64,000 bases of DNA from Mycolicibacterium iranicum. GTDB lineage: Bacteria; Actinomycetota; Actinomycetes; Mycobacteriales; Mycobacteriaceae. The notes beneath the pieces were generated by a model that ran no database searches, was not told the origin of the DNA, and saw only the letters and a list, made by a program, of their open reading frames with translations. Shown piece by piece: positions 25,093-35,369 of this stretch. Each line of letters begins with the position of its first letter. The first letter of the stretch is position 1. The stretch lies in the NCBI RefSeq assembly GCF_001650495.1, contig NZ_LWCS01000022.1:1-64000 (forward strand). The letters run 5' to 3'. Position numbers and translations under genes: made by a program.

Positions 25093-26451
25093 ATGGCTGC
25101 CATGACTGCAGTTCTGCCGGAACGGCGCCACCTCCCGACCGAGACGGTTTCACCGAACGATGTCCGCGCCGTGCTGGCACGCAGCATCCTGGCCGACGGT
25201 CTCGACCTGGTGCTCGACATCGACCGTTCGCGCGGCTCGTACCTCGTCGACGCCCGATCGGGACGTGTCCATCTCGACATGTTCACGTTCTTCGCCTCGT
25301 CGGCGCTCGGCATGAACCATCCGGGGCTTGCCGACGACGAAGAGTTCCGCGCCGAGCTCGCGGCCGCCGCGCTGAACAAGCCCAGCAATTCCGACGTCTA
25401 CAGCGTTCCGATGGCCCGATTCGTCGACACCTTCGCCCGGGTGCTCGGCGATCCGAAGCTGCCGCATCTGTTCTTCGTCGACGGGGGAGCGCTGGCGGTC
25501 GAAAACGCCCTCAAGGTCGCGTTCGACTGGAAGAGCCGTCTCAACGAGTCGAAGGGGCTCGACCCCGAATTGGGCACCAAGGTTCTTCACCTTCGGGGCG
25601 CGTTCCACGGCCGCAGCGGCTACACGATGTCGCTGACCAACACCGACCCGAACAAGGTCGCGCGCTTTCCCAAATTCGACTGGCCGCGTATCGATGCTCC
25701 GTATACGCGCCAGGGCGCAAGCATCGAAGCGCTGGAAGCCGAGTCGCTGCGCCAGGCACGCGCCGCCTTCCAGGCCAGCCCTCACGACATCGCCTGCTTC
25801 ATCGCCGAGCCGATCCAGGGAGAGGGCGGGGACCGGCACCTACGTCCGGAATTCTTCGCCGCGATGCGCGAGCTGTGCGACGAATTCGACGCGCTGCTGA
25901 TCTTCGACGAGGTGCAAACCGGCTGCGGGATCACCGGAAGCGCCTGGGCCTACCAGCAATTCGGTGTGCAGCCCGACGTCGTCGCTTTCGGCAAGAAGAC
26001 TCAGGTCTGTGGCGTCATGGCCGGCGGCCGTGTCGACGAGGTCGCCCACAACGTGTTCACGGTCAGCTCCCGGATCAATTCGACGTGGGGCGGCAATCTC
26101 GTGGACATGGTCCGCGCCCGCCGCATCCTCGAGATCATCGAAAGGGACGGGCTCTTCGACCGGGCCGCCGAAATGGGGAGTCACCTTCTCGGCGGCCTCG
26201 CCGAGCTGGCGGTGGAATTTCCCGGCCTGGTGCGCGATGTGCGCGGACGCGGACTGATGTGCGCGTTCAGCATGCCGTCGGGGATGCTCCGCGACGAGCT
26301 GGTGGCCGGGTTGTGGGAGCGCGGCGTGATCATGCTGGGGTGTGGTCCGGACAGCGTGCGGTTCCGGCCGGCGCTGACGGTGTCGCCCGCCGAGATCGAT
26401 ACAGCGCTCGATGCGGTCCGTGCGGTGCTCAGGACGATGTCGGCTGGGTGA
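25093..26451 (+). CDS. lat: L-lysine epsilon-aminotransferase
   Basis: A 452-residue class III PLP aminotransferase. Strong agreement with M. tuberculosis Lat (Rv3290c) along the chain, including LDMFTFFASSALGMN, LNKPSNSDVYS, the IFDEVQTG region and AFGKKTQVCG with the PLP lysine (Lys301/302). It moves the epsilon-amino group of lysine to 2-oxoglutarate, giving 2-aminoadipate semialdehyde, which Pcd oxidises. ATG 25093 or 25102 may be used. The last 23 bp overlap a convergent gene. Confidence 0.95.
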   Translation: MAAMTAVLPERRHLPTETVSPNDVRAVLARSILADGLDLVLDIDRSRGSYLVDARSGRVHLDMFTFFASSALGMNHPGLADDEEFRAELAAAALNKPSNSDVYSVPMARFVDTFARVLGDPKLPHLFFVDGGALAVENALKVAFDWKSRLNESKGLDPELGTKVLHLRGAFHGRSGYTMSLTNTDPNKVARFPKFDWPRIDAPYTRQGASIEALEAESLRQARAAFQASPHDIACFIAEPIQGEGGDRHLRPEFFAAMRELCDEFDALLIFDEVQTGCGITGSAWAYQQFGVQPDVVAFGKKTQVCGVMAGGRVDEVAHNVFTVSSRINSTWGGNLVDMVRARRILEIIERDGLFDRAAEMGSHLLGGLAELAVEFPGLVRDVRGRGLMCAFSMPSGMLRDELVAGLWERGVIMLGCGPDSVRFRPALTVSPAEIDTALDAVRAVLRTMSAG

Positions 26452-26992
26452 GCCGCCGGATCGTCGACCGCAGCTTCGGGAGCTCCGCGCCCCCGACTAG
26501 TTCGCAACCGTGCAGCTCGGCCAGTTTCCTTGCTGCGGGCGTGAATTCGTGATTGGTGACGACCATGGTCTTCGTGCAGTCCTGCATGGGGGCACCGGCG
26601 ACAACTTCCTGGACGGCGCCCGCGCCGACGGGGCGTGACCGCCGTTTGCATTGCACCGCGAGCCGGTGGGGGCGGTGGCCGATGATGAGGTCGACGCCCC
26701 AGTCGCCGGTGATCGACGTCATGATCACGGGCACGCCGCAGGTTCTGGCGATCCTCGCCACGTAGTCCTCGAACTCGGTGCCGGACATGTCGGTCTGCGG
26801 GTCACGCTCGTGGGCGCTCGGGGTGGCCGCAGCCGCGACCGCCGCGCGGACGAATCGGGGAGCGGCGATCACGATCGCGGGCACCAGCAACGCCGAGAGC
26901 GCACTGGAGGGCAGGCCTGCACCGGCGAGGTAAGCGGTCGTGCCCGCGGCCGCCCCCAGTGCCGCGTACAGCTTCCACCTGAGGGTTCTCAC
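26429..26992 (-). CDS. Membrane-anchored Mrr-type restriction endonuclease-like protein
   Basis: A 187-residue protein with two hydrophobic N-terminal segments (about residues 8-55), then a soluble Mrr_cat-like domain from about residue 70 (GTEFEDYVARI) containing the D-x(n)-QxK nuclease pattern (DWGVDLIIG, then LAVQCKR). The domain belongs to the PD-(D/E)xK superfamily; membrane-tethered versions occur in bacteria with unknown roles in DNA uptake or quality control. The 3' end overlaps lat by 23 bp. Confidence 0.75.
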   Translation of the reverse strand: MRTLRWKLYAALGAAAGTTAYLAGAGLPSSALSALLVPAIVIAAPRFVRAAVAAAATPSAHERDPQTDMSGTEFEDYVARIARTCGVPVIMTSITGDWGVDLIIGHRPHRLAVQCKRRSRPVGAGAVQEVVAGAPMQDCTKTMVVTNHEFTPAARKLAELHGCELVGGAELPKLRSTIRRLTQPTSS

Positions 26993-27027
26993 GGCTGGAT
27001 CGTAGAGGCGGGCGCCGACATCACAGG

Positions 27028-27053
27028 TTTATCACGATCGCCACCCGGGAATT
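27028..27053 (+). promoter_or_regulatory. SigF-like promoter
   Basis: GTTT at 27028-27031, 16-nt spacer, GGGAAT at 27048-27053, against the SigF consensus GTTT-N15-17-GGGTAT. It stands 53 bp before the start of the membrane protein gene that precedes usfY. Confidence 0.6.
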
Positions 27054-27106
27054 CCTCGCAAACCGAACACCTGGCTGGCTCTTTTCGCGAAACCGGAGAC
27101 CGCACC

Positions 27107-27475
27107 ATGGCTGACCTTTCCCGCCACACCCGTGACGTGCGCCGCGCCGCCGCGTTCGGCGATACCGAGATGCGCGACGCCGTCCGCACCGGACTGGGGT
27201 TCGCGGTGGTCGGTCTGCTCTTCCTGTTCGTCGCCGACCTCTGGATCGGGACGTGCACGGGTTCGCTGACGCAGGCGGCGGGCTGCGGGGTGCCGCAGAA
27301 GGCGATGTTGGCGCTCGGGTCACCGGCCATCCTGCTCATCGGCGGGGTGTGGTCGCTGGCGCGCAGCGTCCGGGCCAGGCACGGACAGCGGACATGGCAG
27401 GCAGCCGGTTGGGCGCTGCTGGCACTGTCGGTGTTGTGCGCGGTTTTGAGTCTTCCTTCTCTGCCTGGGCGGTAG
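27107..27475 (+). CDS. Small membrane protein upstream of usfY
   Basis: A 122-residue protein with an N-terminal basic stretch and three hydrophobic segments (about residues 30-48, 65-85, 98-118); two Cys lie between the first and second. It occupies the position of Rv3289c next to usfY in M. tuberculosis. GGAG precedes ATG 27107 by about 9 bp. A SigF-like promoter stands just upstream, so it is probably a general stress gene; function unknown. It ends 33 bp before usfY and is likely co-transcribed. Confidence 0.8.
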   Translation: MADLSRHTRDVRRAAAFGDTEMRDAVRTGLGFAVVGLLFLFVADLWIGTCTGSLTQAAGCGVPQKAMLALGSPAILLIGGVWSLARSVRARHGQRTWQAAGWALLALSVLCAVLSLPSLPGR

Positions 27476-27508
27476 CACACTGGGACAGGTAGTTCTAAGG
27501 AGTTACCG

Positions 27509-27817
27509 ATGAAGGGTCCCAAAGATCCCGTCGACCACGCGCGCACGACACGACCGCACGCAGGTGAGTCGATGAAGGACAACAAAATCATGCCGGGGCT
27601 CGTGGTGATCGGCCTGTCGCTGGTCAGTTTCGTCGCCGCGCTGGCGGCGTTCGCCACCTCCCATCACGATGTCGGCCTCATGCTCAGCGCAACCGCGCTG
27701 GCCGGCTTCATCGTCGGTGGAGGGTGGCTGATCGTCGAGCACCAGCGGGTGCGGCGGCTTGAAGAGCGTTGGTACGCCGAGCATCCGGGTTCGGTGCGGC
27801 AGCGGCCGAACAGCTGA
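27509..27817 (+). CDS. usfY: UsfY-like stress protein
   Basis: A 102-residue protein matching UsfY (Rv3288c): DPVDHARTTRPHAGES at the start, two membrane segments (about residues 30-48 and 58-75), and a basic WYAEHPG tail. UsfY lies beside rsbW/usfX and sigF in mycobacteria and is SigF dependent; its role is unknown. AAGGAG 8 bp before the ATG. Here it is separated from rsbW by the CsbD-like gene and a regulatory stretch. Hairpins follow the stop. Confidence 0.85.
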   Translation: MKGPKDPVDHARTTRPHAGESMKDNKIMPGLVVIGLSLVSFVAALAAFATSHHDVGLMLSATALAGFIVGGGWLIVEHQRVRRLEERWYAEHPGSVRQRPNS

Positions 27818-27839
27818 GCTGACGCGCCGAGGTTGCATC

Positions 27840-27872
27840 CACGGTTGTGGAGCCACGTCATCCACAGCCGTG
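27840..27872 (+). terminator. Hairpin after usfY
   Basis: CACGGTTGTGGA (27840-27851) pairs with TCCACAGCCGTG (27861-27872) with one G-T pair and a 9-nt loop. No T-run follows, as is usual for mycobacterial terminators. It lies 23 bp past the usfY stop. Confidence 0.55.
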
Positions 27873-27913
27873 ACTGCAATGTGGGGGCAGGGCGGCACCT
27901 GAGCCTGAAACAG

Positions 27914-27949
27914 CAATGGACCCAACCAGTTTCCTGGTCGGGTCCATTG
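27914..27949. terminator. Bidirectional hairpin terminator between usfY and the CsbD-like gene
   Basis: Arms 27914-27929 and 27934-27949 form a 16-bp stem with a single mismatch and a TTTC loop. It sits 10 bp from the end of the minus-strand CsbD-like gene and is the stronger of two consecutive hairpins here, well placed to stop transcription from both sides. Confidence 0.75.
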
Positions 27950-27959
27950 GGGAAAGCTG

Positions 27960-28196
27960 CTACTGGTTGGCTTCCTGCCGCTTCTCCGCTGCTTTCGCGC
28001 CGGCCCTGGCCGACTCGGCCTCGGCTTCCTTCTCGGCGACCTCACGTTGAGCATCTGCCTTGTCCTGCTGAGCTTTACCTTCGCGGACCATGTCATCGCG
28101 GCCCGTGACGGTGCCGACGGTCTCTTTGGCCTTACCCTTCACGTCCTCGACGACGCCCTTGATGCCTTCTTCGGGTCCACTGTTCTTCTCGGTCAT
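27960..28196 (-). CDS. CsbD family stress protein
   Basis: A 78-residue, very hydrophilic, Lys/Glu/Ala-rich protein with the CsbD signature GIKGVVEDVKGKAKETVGTVTGRDD at the N-terminus, followed by a charged helix that is rich in alanine. CsbD proteins are general-stress proteins (SigB regulon in Bacillus) of unknown mechanism. The Shine-Dalgarno AGGAGGCG precedes the ATG. A SigF-like promoter about 65 bp upstream on the same strand fits stress control. Confidence 0.88.
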   Translation of the reverse strand: MTEKNSGPEEGIKGVVEDVKGKAKETVGTVTGRDDMVREGKAQQDKADAQREVAEKEAEAESARAGAKAAEKRQEANQ

Positions 28197-28259
28197 ATTC
28201 GCCTCCTGCTCGTGTCATGGATGGGGTCTTCGACGCCCATTTCTGAGCTATGGCAAGGC

Positions 28260-28284
28260 TTTCCCGGGAGCCGGGCGGTTAAAC
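28260..28284 (-). promoter_or_regulatory. SigF-like promoter of the CsbD-like gene
   Basis: Read on the minus strand: GTTT at 28284-28281, 15-nt spacer, GGGAAA at 28265-28260. The consensus for SigF is GTTT-N15-17-GGGTAT. It is about 64 bp upstream of the CsbD-like start. Confidence 0.55.
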
Positions 28285-28392
28285 GCGTGACGACGGTCTC
28301 ATTCCGGTACCCGCTGAGCGACTGCGATTCCGCATGGTTTGACGGGGAGGGCCAAGGGTACGGGGGCTGCCATGCCTTATGTAGCTGACCGG

Positions 28393-28419
28393 GTTTGGCG
28401 GACGCCCGTCCCGGGGTAT
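28393..28419 (+). promoter_or_regulatory. Near-consensus SigF promoter, probably of rsbW-sigF
   Basis: GTTT at 28393-28396, 17-nt spacer, GGGTAT at 28414-28419: a full match to the SigF consensus. The first annotated gene in its direction is rsbW at 28709, so the transcript would have a leader of about 280 nt that is antisense to the 42-residue membrane protein gene. Confidence 0.72.
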
Positions 28420-28458
28420 GAACTCCGCACCATGAACACAATGTCGCCGAGCGTCGTC

Positions 28459-28587
28459 TCACTGCATCATCGGCGCGAGCATCAGGAACGCGCCGGCGTA
28501 GATGGCCGCTCCGACCGCTATCAGAATGGCAAGAACGGTCGCGGCGATCACCAGAATGCGGCGCAGCGGCTTGGTGTTCTGGTCCAT
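28459..28587 (-). CDS. 42-residue single-span membrane protein
   Basis: The minus strand encodes MDQNTKPLRRILVIA followed by a long hydrophobic stretch and the tail MLAPMMQ, in all 42 residues. A short positively charged N-terminus and one membrane segment (about residues 10-38, with a small-residue-rich face) look like a genuine small membrane protein. A SigF-like promoter lies with its -10 box 10 bp upstream of the ATG, so the transcript would have almost no leader. It is antisense to the likely leader of rsbW-sigF. Function unknown. Confidence 0.65.
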   Translation of the reverse strand: MDQNTKPLRRILVIAATVLAILIAVGAAIYAGAFLMLAPMMQ

Positions 28588-28596
28588 CCCGACCGG

Positions 28597-28622
28597 TTAC
28601 CCGGCACTGGGTGGCCGCTAAC
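28597..28622 (-). promoter_or_regulatory. SigF-like promoter of the 42-residue membrane protein
   Basis: Minus strand: GTTA at 28622-28619, 16-nt spacer, GGGTAA at 28602-28597; one departure from GTTT and one from GGGTAT. It is positioned to start transcription within a few bases of the ATG at 28587. Confidence 0.5.
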
Positions 28623-28708
28623 AAATGCACTAGTGAATGCCCGTAGCGCCCATGGATAGCGGCCGTGGCGCCTGGGGTAATCTCGCTGGGAAGTTTCCGG
28701 GAGGTCAC

Positions 28709-29143
28709 ATGGCCGATGTTGCGAGCCATATCGATGGACAGCGCTACAGCCCGCACTCGGTAGAACTCCGGGTGGCGGCGACGCTGGAGAATTTGGCAGT
28801 GCTGCGCACCCTGGTGGCTGCGATCGGCACATTCGAAGATCTCGATTTCGACGCCGTCGCCGATCTGAGGCTGGCGGTCGACGAAGCCTGCACCAGGCTC
28901 ATCCGATCGGCGGTCCCTCAGTCGACGCTGCTCGTCGTCGTCGACCCGCAGCCCGACGCGCTGGTCGTGCATGCCTCGACGACGTGTGACAGCACCGACA
29001 TCCTGGCGCCCGGAAGCTTCAGCTGGCATGTTCTGAGCTCTCTGACGGATGAAGTCACCACTTTCTCGGACGGAAGCGCTGCCGCCGACGGCGAGGTATT
29101 CGGCATCTCGATGACGACGAGGCGAGCGAGTTCGTTGCAGTGA
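28709..29143 (+). CDS. rsbW: Anti-sigma-F factor RsbW (UsfX)
   Basis: A 144-residue HATPase_c-type anti-sigma factor. DLRLAVDEACT is the N-box region; the next position reads Arg where Bacillus SpoIIAB kinases have Asn, and the canonical DxGxG box is not obvious (GSFSWHVLSSL), as in other mycobacterial UsfX proteins. It binds SigF and holds it inactive until an anti-anti-sigma STAS protein intervenes. GGGAGGT precedes ATG 28709, fixing the start. The stop overlaps the sigF GTG (GTGA). Confidence 0.9.
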   Translation: MADVASHIDGQRYSPHSVELRVAATLENLAVLRTLVAAIGTFEDLDFDAVADLRLAVDEACTRLIRSAVPQSTLLVVVDPQPDALVVHASTTCDSTDILAPGSFSWHVLSSLTDEVTTFSDGSAAADGEVFGISMTTRRASSLQ

Positions 29144-29931
29144 CCCGGCCCTCGTCGCAGGGTTCGTCATCTCGATCGAGCTCTGAATACTCCGACGTTG
29201 CCGACATGTTTCGACAGTTGGCCACACTCGAGCAGGGATCGGCACCGTTCCAGCGGCAGCGTGACCGGATCGTCGAGCGTTGTCTGCCGCTGGCCGACCA
29301 CATCGCGCGCCGGTTCGACGGCCGCGGCGAGCCCCGCGATGACCTGGTGCAGGTTGCGCGCGTCGGACTCGTCAACGCGGTGATCCGGTTCGACGTCGAG
29401 GCGGGCTCCGACTTCGTGTCGTTCGCGGTGCCCACCATCATGGGTGAGGTCCGCAGGCACTTCCGCGACAACAGCTGGTCGGTCAAGGTTCCGCGCCGCC
29501 TCAAAGAACTGCATCTTCGGCTGGGCGCCGCGACCTCCGAGCTGTCCCAGCGTCTCGGCCGCGCCCCGACTGCCACCGAGCTGGCCGCCGAGTTGGAAAT
29601 GGACCGCGACGAGGTCGTCGAGGGTCTGGTCGCGGGCAGCTCCTACAACACTCTCTCGATCGACAGCGGTGGAGGAAGCGGTAACGAGGATGCTCCCGCG
29701 ATCGCCGACACGCTTGGCGACGTGGACCTCACGCTGGATCAGATCGAGAACCGGGAAGCATTGCGGCCGCTCCTGGCGGCATTGCCGGAGCGGGAGCGCA
29801 CCGTGCTGGTGCTGAGGTTCTTCGAGTCGATGACGCAGACGCAGATCGCCGAGCGAGTCGGCATCTCACAGATGCACGTCTCGCGGCTGCTCGCGAAGTC
29901 GCTAGCTCGTCTGCGGGATCAGCTGGAATGA
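29140..29931 (+). CDS. sigF: RNA polymerase sigma factor SigF
   Basis: A 263-residue SigB/SigF-type sigma factor with region 2 (DDLVQVARVGLVNAVIRFD, then FAVPTIMGEVRRHFRD), region 3 and region 4 (LPERERTVLVLRFFESMTQTQIAERVGISQMHVSRLL). It directs transcription from GTTT/GGGTAT promoters in stationary phase and stress. GTG start overlapping rsbW by 4 bp gives coupled synthesis of sigma and anti-sigma. The 3' end overlaps a convergent STAS gene by 30 bp. Confidence 0.95.
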   Translation: MTRPSSQGSSSRSSSEYSDVADMFRQLATLEQGSAPFQRQRDRIVERCLPLADHIARRFDGRGEPRDDLVQVARVGLVNAVIRFDVEAGSDFVSFAVPTIMGEVRRHFRDNSWSVKVPRRLKELHLRLGAATSELSQRLGRAPTATELAAELEMDRDEVVEGLVAGSSYNTLSIDSGGGSGNEDAPAIADTLGDVDLTLDQIENREALRPLLAALPERERTVLVLRFFESMTQTQIAERVGISQMHVSRLLAKSLARLRDQLE

Positions 29932-30339
29932 GTGCGGCGGATCCTGCTGCACGTCGTCGAGCGCAGTGGGGATGTCGACGCTGATCGGCAGTGCCGAGTC
30001 GGGGTCGCAGATGCGCAGCACGCGGTGGACGGCTCGGCCCGGAACCAATGCCCATCGGATGTCTTTTCCGACGCATTGCACGTTGAGCGTGTGCAGGGCC
30101 GAAAAGCCTGCGGTCGAGAAGAAGGTCAATCCCGAGAGGTCGACGATGAGCCACTGCGTGGTTGCGGAGTGCCGCAGCGCGTAGTCGACGAATGTGATGC
30201 CGTTGGCGGCGTCCAGTTCACCGTGTCCCGCGACGACGGCGGTGGCGGGCCGAGGCCAGGTCGTATCGAAAAACGCCGTGCGGCAGACGACGCGGTCAGA
30301 ATCCAGGTGGGCCTGTGGTTGGCCTGGGACGTGAGGCAC
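29902..30339 (-). CDS. STAS domain protein, putative anti-anti-sigma factor
   Basis: A 145-residue single-domain STAS protein. The phosphoacceptor loop DLSGLTFFSTAGFSAL (Ser75/Thr76) has the family arrangement with the serine of SpoIIAA-like proteins. It lies convergent with sigF and overlaps it by 30 bp, so by context it could release SigF from RsbW, as RsfA or RsfB do in M. tuberculosis. Tail residues beyond about 120 are an extension of unknown role. It may resemble Rv2638, a STAS protein elsewhere in M. tuberculosis. Confidence 0.82.
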   Translation of the reverse strand: MPHVPGQPQAHLDSDRVVCRTAFFDTTWPRPATAVVAGHGELDAANGITFVDYALRHSATTQWLIVDLSGLTFFSTAGFSALHTLNVQCVGKDIRWALVPGRAVHRVLRICDPDSALPISVDIPTALDDVQQDPPHSFQLIPQTS

Positions 30340-30586
30340 GGTGACTCCGTTCGAAGAGCTCCAAGATCGTGCTGTGACTTCACGTCAAGGTTGGGCCCTA
30401 ATGCTCAAAGCCTACGCAGAACCCAGCCTTCTGTCCCACGTGACGATGACGTATCCGGACGGCTGTGAGTTCAACCTTGACTTGACCATACGCCTGGTGA
30501 GGGCTAGTGGACAATGAATAAGAAATGTTGTCACAAATGGTCGACATCCGCTTCGTGGCCGCGAGGAAAAGGGTTCGGAAAGCGCT

Positions 30587-31135
30587 GTGGCACAGGAGTT
30601 TTGGGTTTCCGGGGTAGTTCTGGCCGCGGGTGCGGGAACGCGCTTCGGGATGCCCAAGGTGCTTGCCGCCGACGGTGACTGGCTGCGCGCGAGCGTCGCG
30701 GCGCTCAGCGGTGGGGGTTGCCGTGACGTGGTCGTCGTGTTGGGCGCGGCCGTCGTCGACGTTCCGGCACCGGCGCGCGCCGTGGTCGCCGACGACTGGG
30801 CGGACGGTCTCAGCGCGTCGGTGCGCGCCGGCGTGCTCGCTGCGCACGACGCCGCCGACTTTGTCGCGCTGACCACGGTGGACACTCCGGACGTGGCGGC
30901 AGCGGCGGTGAGACGGGTCCTTGCGGCTGCGGGGCGCTCGGCTTCGGGGCTCGCTCGTGCGCGCTACCACGGGCAACCGGGGCACCCGGTGGTGCTGGCG
31001 CGCAGGCACTGGCCGGCGCTGCTCACCGCGCTTACCGGAGACGACGGCGCCGGACCGTTTCTGCGGGGACGTCCCGACGTCGTCTCGGTCGAATGCGGCG
31101 ATCTGGGTACCGGGCGCGACATCGACGAGCGTTAG
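30587..31135 (+). CDS. MobA-like nucleotidyltransferase (molybdenum cofactor cytidylyltransferase type)
   Basis: A 182-residue NTP-transferase with the signature GVVLAAGAGTRFGMPK (residues 9-24), a central VDTPD metal site and the HGQPGHPVVLARRHW motif typical of MocA/MobA proteins. It adds CMP or GMP to molybdopterin, or modifies a similar cofactor. The start is GTG 30587. There are no other molybdenum genes nearby. Its end overlaps the convergent next gene by 4 bp. Confidence 0.8.
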   Translation: MAQEFWVSGVVLAAGAGTRFGMPKVLAADGDWLRASVAALSGGGCRDVVVVLGAAVVDVPAPARAVVADDWADGLSASVRAGVLAAHDAADFVALTTVDTPDVAAAAVRRVLAAAGRSASGLARARYHGQPGHPVVLARRHWPALLTALTGDDGAGPFLRGRPDVVSVECGDLGTGRDIDER

Positions 31136-31449
31136 TCGAGCATGGCGTCGGCGAAGCGCTGGACGGCTTCTGCGCCGGTCTGGGTCGCCTGTTCGCATCC
31201 CGGTCGGCTGCGGGTGCCGATCGTTCGGGTCGCGGGTTCGAGGGTCACTTCGCCCAACAGTTCCCCGGTCGTCGGCTCGCATACCGCCCACGTGTAGAGC
31301 GCATCGGAATCCCACTGCGCTGCAGCGCTTTCCACGTAGTCATGGCGATTCTCGCCCAGGCCGGCCAAGGCCGGACGGTCGTCGACTCGGTCGTCGGCGC
31401 GCAGCGCGCGCAGATACCAGGCGCCGGCATTGATCTCCACGGGCTGCAC
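31132..31449 (-). CDS. GNAT-like acetyltransferase fragment or short family member
   Basis: A 105-residue protein with the opening of RimJ-type GNAT proteins (WYLRALRADDRVDDRPAL) and the strand-turn TWAVCEPTTGELLGEVTL. The acetyl-CoA pyrophosphate loop (Q/RxxGxG/A) is not evident, and the length is below the roughly 170 residues of complete GNAT domains. It may be a truncated remnant or a short non-catalytic family. A gap of about 400 bp follows upstream. Confidence 0.55.
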   Translation of the reverse strand: MQPVEINAGAWYLRALRADDRVDDRPALAGLGENRHDYVESAAAQWDSDALYTWAVCEPTTGELLGEVTLEPATRTIGTRSRPGCEQATQTGAEAVQRFADAMLD

Positions 31450-31810
31450 CCGATCAGCTTGTCACGCGGCCGCGAGACGGGATCGGCCCCGCCCTCCGCG
31501 GCCTTCGCCGCGGAAAACGGGGCCATTCACCCCTCGGTCCTCCTCGTCGGAGCCGTGACGCTCCGGCGGGCCGCTTCTGCCTCTCGGCAAACCGATGATC
31601 TTGCAAGGGCAAACGCTATCTGATCGGAAACCCCTACACAGTCCGTTCGCAATATTGACGCGAACTTTGCACATGAAATGGCAACCACGCAAGGCGACCT
31701 GGAGACCGAGGGCAACGATGCGGCCTAGCTGGAGCTAACTCGGACGCGGAAACTGACGTACCTCGTGTACGTGAAATGCGGCGAAATGCTGGTTCGGCAA
31801 TCAACAAACA
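31450..31810. other. Intergenic region, no gene supported
   Basis: Between the GNAT-like gene and the accA3 terminator. Open frames in it lack family motifs and are out of step with mycobacterial codon use. I see no RNA gene. It probably holds the promoter of the GNAT-like gene. Confidence 0.4.
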
Positions 31811-31838
31811 CGGGGTGCCATCATGAGATGACACCCCG
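31811..31838 (-). terminator. Hairpin terminator downstream of accA3
   Basis: CGGGGTGCCATC (31811-31822) pairs with GATGACACCCCG (31827-31838) with one mismatch and an ATGA loop. It lies 17 bp beyond the accA3 stop on the minus strand. Confidence 0.7.
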
Positions 31839-31854
31839 CGTTCGTCGGCAGAAA

Positions 31855-34873
<3,019 letters not shown>

Positions 34874-34975
34874 CTGCTACCCCGCCGCCCCCGCCTTGCT
34901 CAGAGTTGATCGGTCAGAGCGTACGGCGACTTGCTGGAAAGACGTTGGAAATGAGGTGGATCCGAGAGGGGCAGG

Positions 34976-35296
34976 TCACCAGCCGCCGATGCCGGGGCCA
35001 CCGGCCCAGCTCGGGAGGAACCCCCGTGCCCGGGTGCCGGGAACCCGTCCGGGTACCGCGATCATCGAATCGCGGACCTCACCCTGGGCGTGCAGAGAAT
35101 CGTCGGCTCCGCGGACCTCGCCGAAGGTGGCGTCGCGGGAGACGGTGCCCTGACCGCTGGTAACGGTGTGGCCGGGGCTGATCTCTTCGGCCGACGCGGT
35201 CGCGCTCGAGATGGCGAGAAGGGCAACGGGGGCCGCCACCACGGCGCTCCAGGCGGCGATCCTGCACATGCGGTTGATCCCAGGGTTTGTCGGCAT
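34976..35296 (-). CDS. Secreted hypothetical protein
   Basis: About 106 residues: signal peptide with basic start and hydrophobic core ending near ASA/EEI, then a mature region of about 70 residues rich in Gly, Ser and Arg that ends in PSWAGGPGIGGW. ATG 35296 is preceded by AAGGAGAGAG, favouring it over upstream codons. I do not recognise the family. It is transcribed toward the diguanylate cyclase gene. Confidence 0.65.
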   Translation of the reverse strand: MPTNPGINRMCRIAAWSAVVAAPVALLAISSATASAEEISPGHTVTSGQGTVSRDATFGEVRGADDSLHAQGEVRDSMIAVPGRVPGTRARGFLPSWAGGPGIGGW

Positions 35297-35369
35297 CTCT
35301 CTCCTTCGACAGGTTCGCGCGGTCACCTGCTTATCGCGGGTCAAGCAGCGCTGTTACGGAGAGAGGTGT

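Noticed and set aside
28433..28659. Plus-strand frame of 75 codons downstream of the SigF promoter
   Set aside because: Its residues are mostly His, Arg and Gly with no motif, while the opposite strand encodes a well-formed membrane segment over the same bases.
31462..31692. Minus-strand frame between the GNAT-like gene and accA3
   Set aside because: No motif, Arg-rich composition typical of frames read in the wrong strand of GC-rich DNA, and no start signal.
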